Under the pieces are notes generated by a model, which saw only the letters and a list, made by a program, of their open reading frames with translations, was not told where the DNA came from and did not search any database. 6,183 bases of DNA from Dysgonomonas sp. (GTDB taxonomy: Bacteria > Bacteroidota > Bacteroidia > Bacteroidales > Dysgonomonadaceae): NCBI GenBank assembly GCA_003523545.1, contig DQAM01000166.1:1-6183 (forward strand). The letters are read 5' to 3'. The translations under genes and the position numbers were made by a program. Shown piece by piece: positions 5,637 through 6,183 of this stretch (position 1 is the first letter of the stretch; the number at the start of each line of letters is the position of its first letter).

Positions 5637-6183
5637 ATGGATATACCTGTACGTAGTATCGAGCAATACTTTACACAAAAAGATAAACCTTCGCTCCCTT
5701 TTAATATTGAATATATCAATGAAAAAAGAGAGTTGCATTTATCAGAGATTCATTCCCATGATTATTTCCAGATAATAATCATTGACGAAGGTTATGCAAA
5801 TCATAGTATCGAATACGAGTCGCCTGTGGTTATGAAGCCTTATTCCGTATCCGTGGTTTTTCCGAAACAGATACATCAAATATCGTTTTCTCCCGATTGC
5901 AAGGGTGTCGTTTTTATGTTTGAAGAGGCGCTCTTTTGTTCGGATATATTAAAAAAAGAATTGCGTTCGTATAATACGAATTTGTATAAGAAGCTCAATA
6001 TTATCAATTATGATAAGGGTGGTTATCGGGATATCAGGGATATGATAGATAGTATTATAACCTTATTCAATGATATTTCTCCTATCAAAAAAGAACAGAT
6101 AAGATTTTATATCAAGATATTGCTTTTGCAGATGATTGAGTATGTGCATGAAAAAGAATTACCTGCCAAAAGCCTGCCTGTTG
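5637..6183 (+). CDS. AraC-type transcriptional regulator, N-terminal sensor part (cut by the window edge)
   Basis: The frame from ATG 5637 stays open to the window end (182 complete codons, no stop). The protein starts MDIPVRSIEQYFTQKDKPSL and has a cupin-like sensor pattern: HSHDYFQIIII with His39 and His41, then a hydrophobic/beta stretch with SVSVVFPKQIHQISFSPDCK. This matches the AraC-binding cupin domain found before the DNA-binding domain in many Bacteroidetes regulators, where the sentence-like order is H-x-H-x-x-F-Q, a glycine-containing turn, then PxxxH. A helical linker (RDMIDSIITLFNDISPIKKEQ) follows, as expected before the helix-turn-helix region. The DNA-binding domain itself is outside the window, so the class assignment is by the N-terminus only. 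The start lies 21 nt after the restored stop of the membrane-protein gene with no terminator between, so the two may be co-transcribed. No Shine-Dalgarno sequence or clear -7 box is seen. The ligand and targets are unknown. Confidence 0.78.
   Translation, partial: MDIPVRSIEQYFTQKDKPSLPFNIEYINEKRELHLSEIHSHDYFQIIIIDEGYANHSIEYESPVVMKPYSVSVVFPKQIHQISFSPDCKGVVFMFEEALFCSDILKKELRSYNTNLYKKLNIINYDKGGYRDIRDMIDSIITLFNDISPIKKEQIRFYIKILLLQMIEYVHEKELPAKSLPV

Overview
The window looks like a piece of a Bacteroidetes (probably Bacteroidales) chromosome. This rests on A+T-rich DNA, start codons with almost no Shine-Dalgarno sequence in front of them, and -7 promoter boxes of the Bacteroidetes TAnnTTTG type before three genes. 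The proteins (a BipA GTPase opening [19 protein letters not shown], AraC regulators, an SPL-type radical SAM enzyme) fit that group. The genus cannot be fixed from sequence alone; Dysgonomonas-like is only an impression. No rRNA, tRNA, CRISPR array, insertion sequence or attachment site was seen.

Left block, minus strand (1-2040). Read in transcription order, a sugar O-acetyltransferase (1459-2040) is followed by an AraC regulator with a GyrI-like ligand-binding tail (527-1375) and an SPL-family radical SAM protein (1-519, cut by the window edge). The regulator and the radical SAM gene are 7 nt apart and form an operon with its own promoter at about 1393-1400. The acetyltransferase has a separate promoter at about 2070-2077.

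Central gap (2041-2660). About 600 nt of very A+T-rich DNA lie between the divergent acetyltransferase and typA. No convincing gene is present. Several inverted repeats are, including two hairpins at 2512-2574 that compete for one shared strand. The typA promoter (TACCTTTGC at 2635-2643) closes the gap.

Right block, plus strand (2661-6183). The housekeeping ribosome-associated GTPase gene typA/bipA (start at 2661) ends in a strong intrinsic terminator (4489-4519). Next is an unrecognised four-helix membrane protein made of two copies of one module (helix pair, beta-rich cytosolic segment, terminal helix). Its reading frame is broken near both ends, at about 4650-4660 and 5550-5559. Restoring both shifts gives one gene at 4586-5615. 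The downstream break sits on a correctly phased slippery heptamer. An AraC-type regulator begins at 5637, 21 nt after the restored stop, and runs off the right edge.

The items most worth a second look are the duplicated, frame-disrupted membrane protein, the mutually exclusive hairpins before typA, and the AraC-GyrI plus SPL radical SAM pair in a group that does not make spores.
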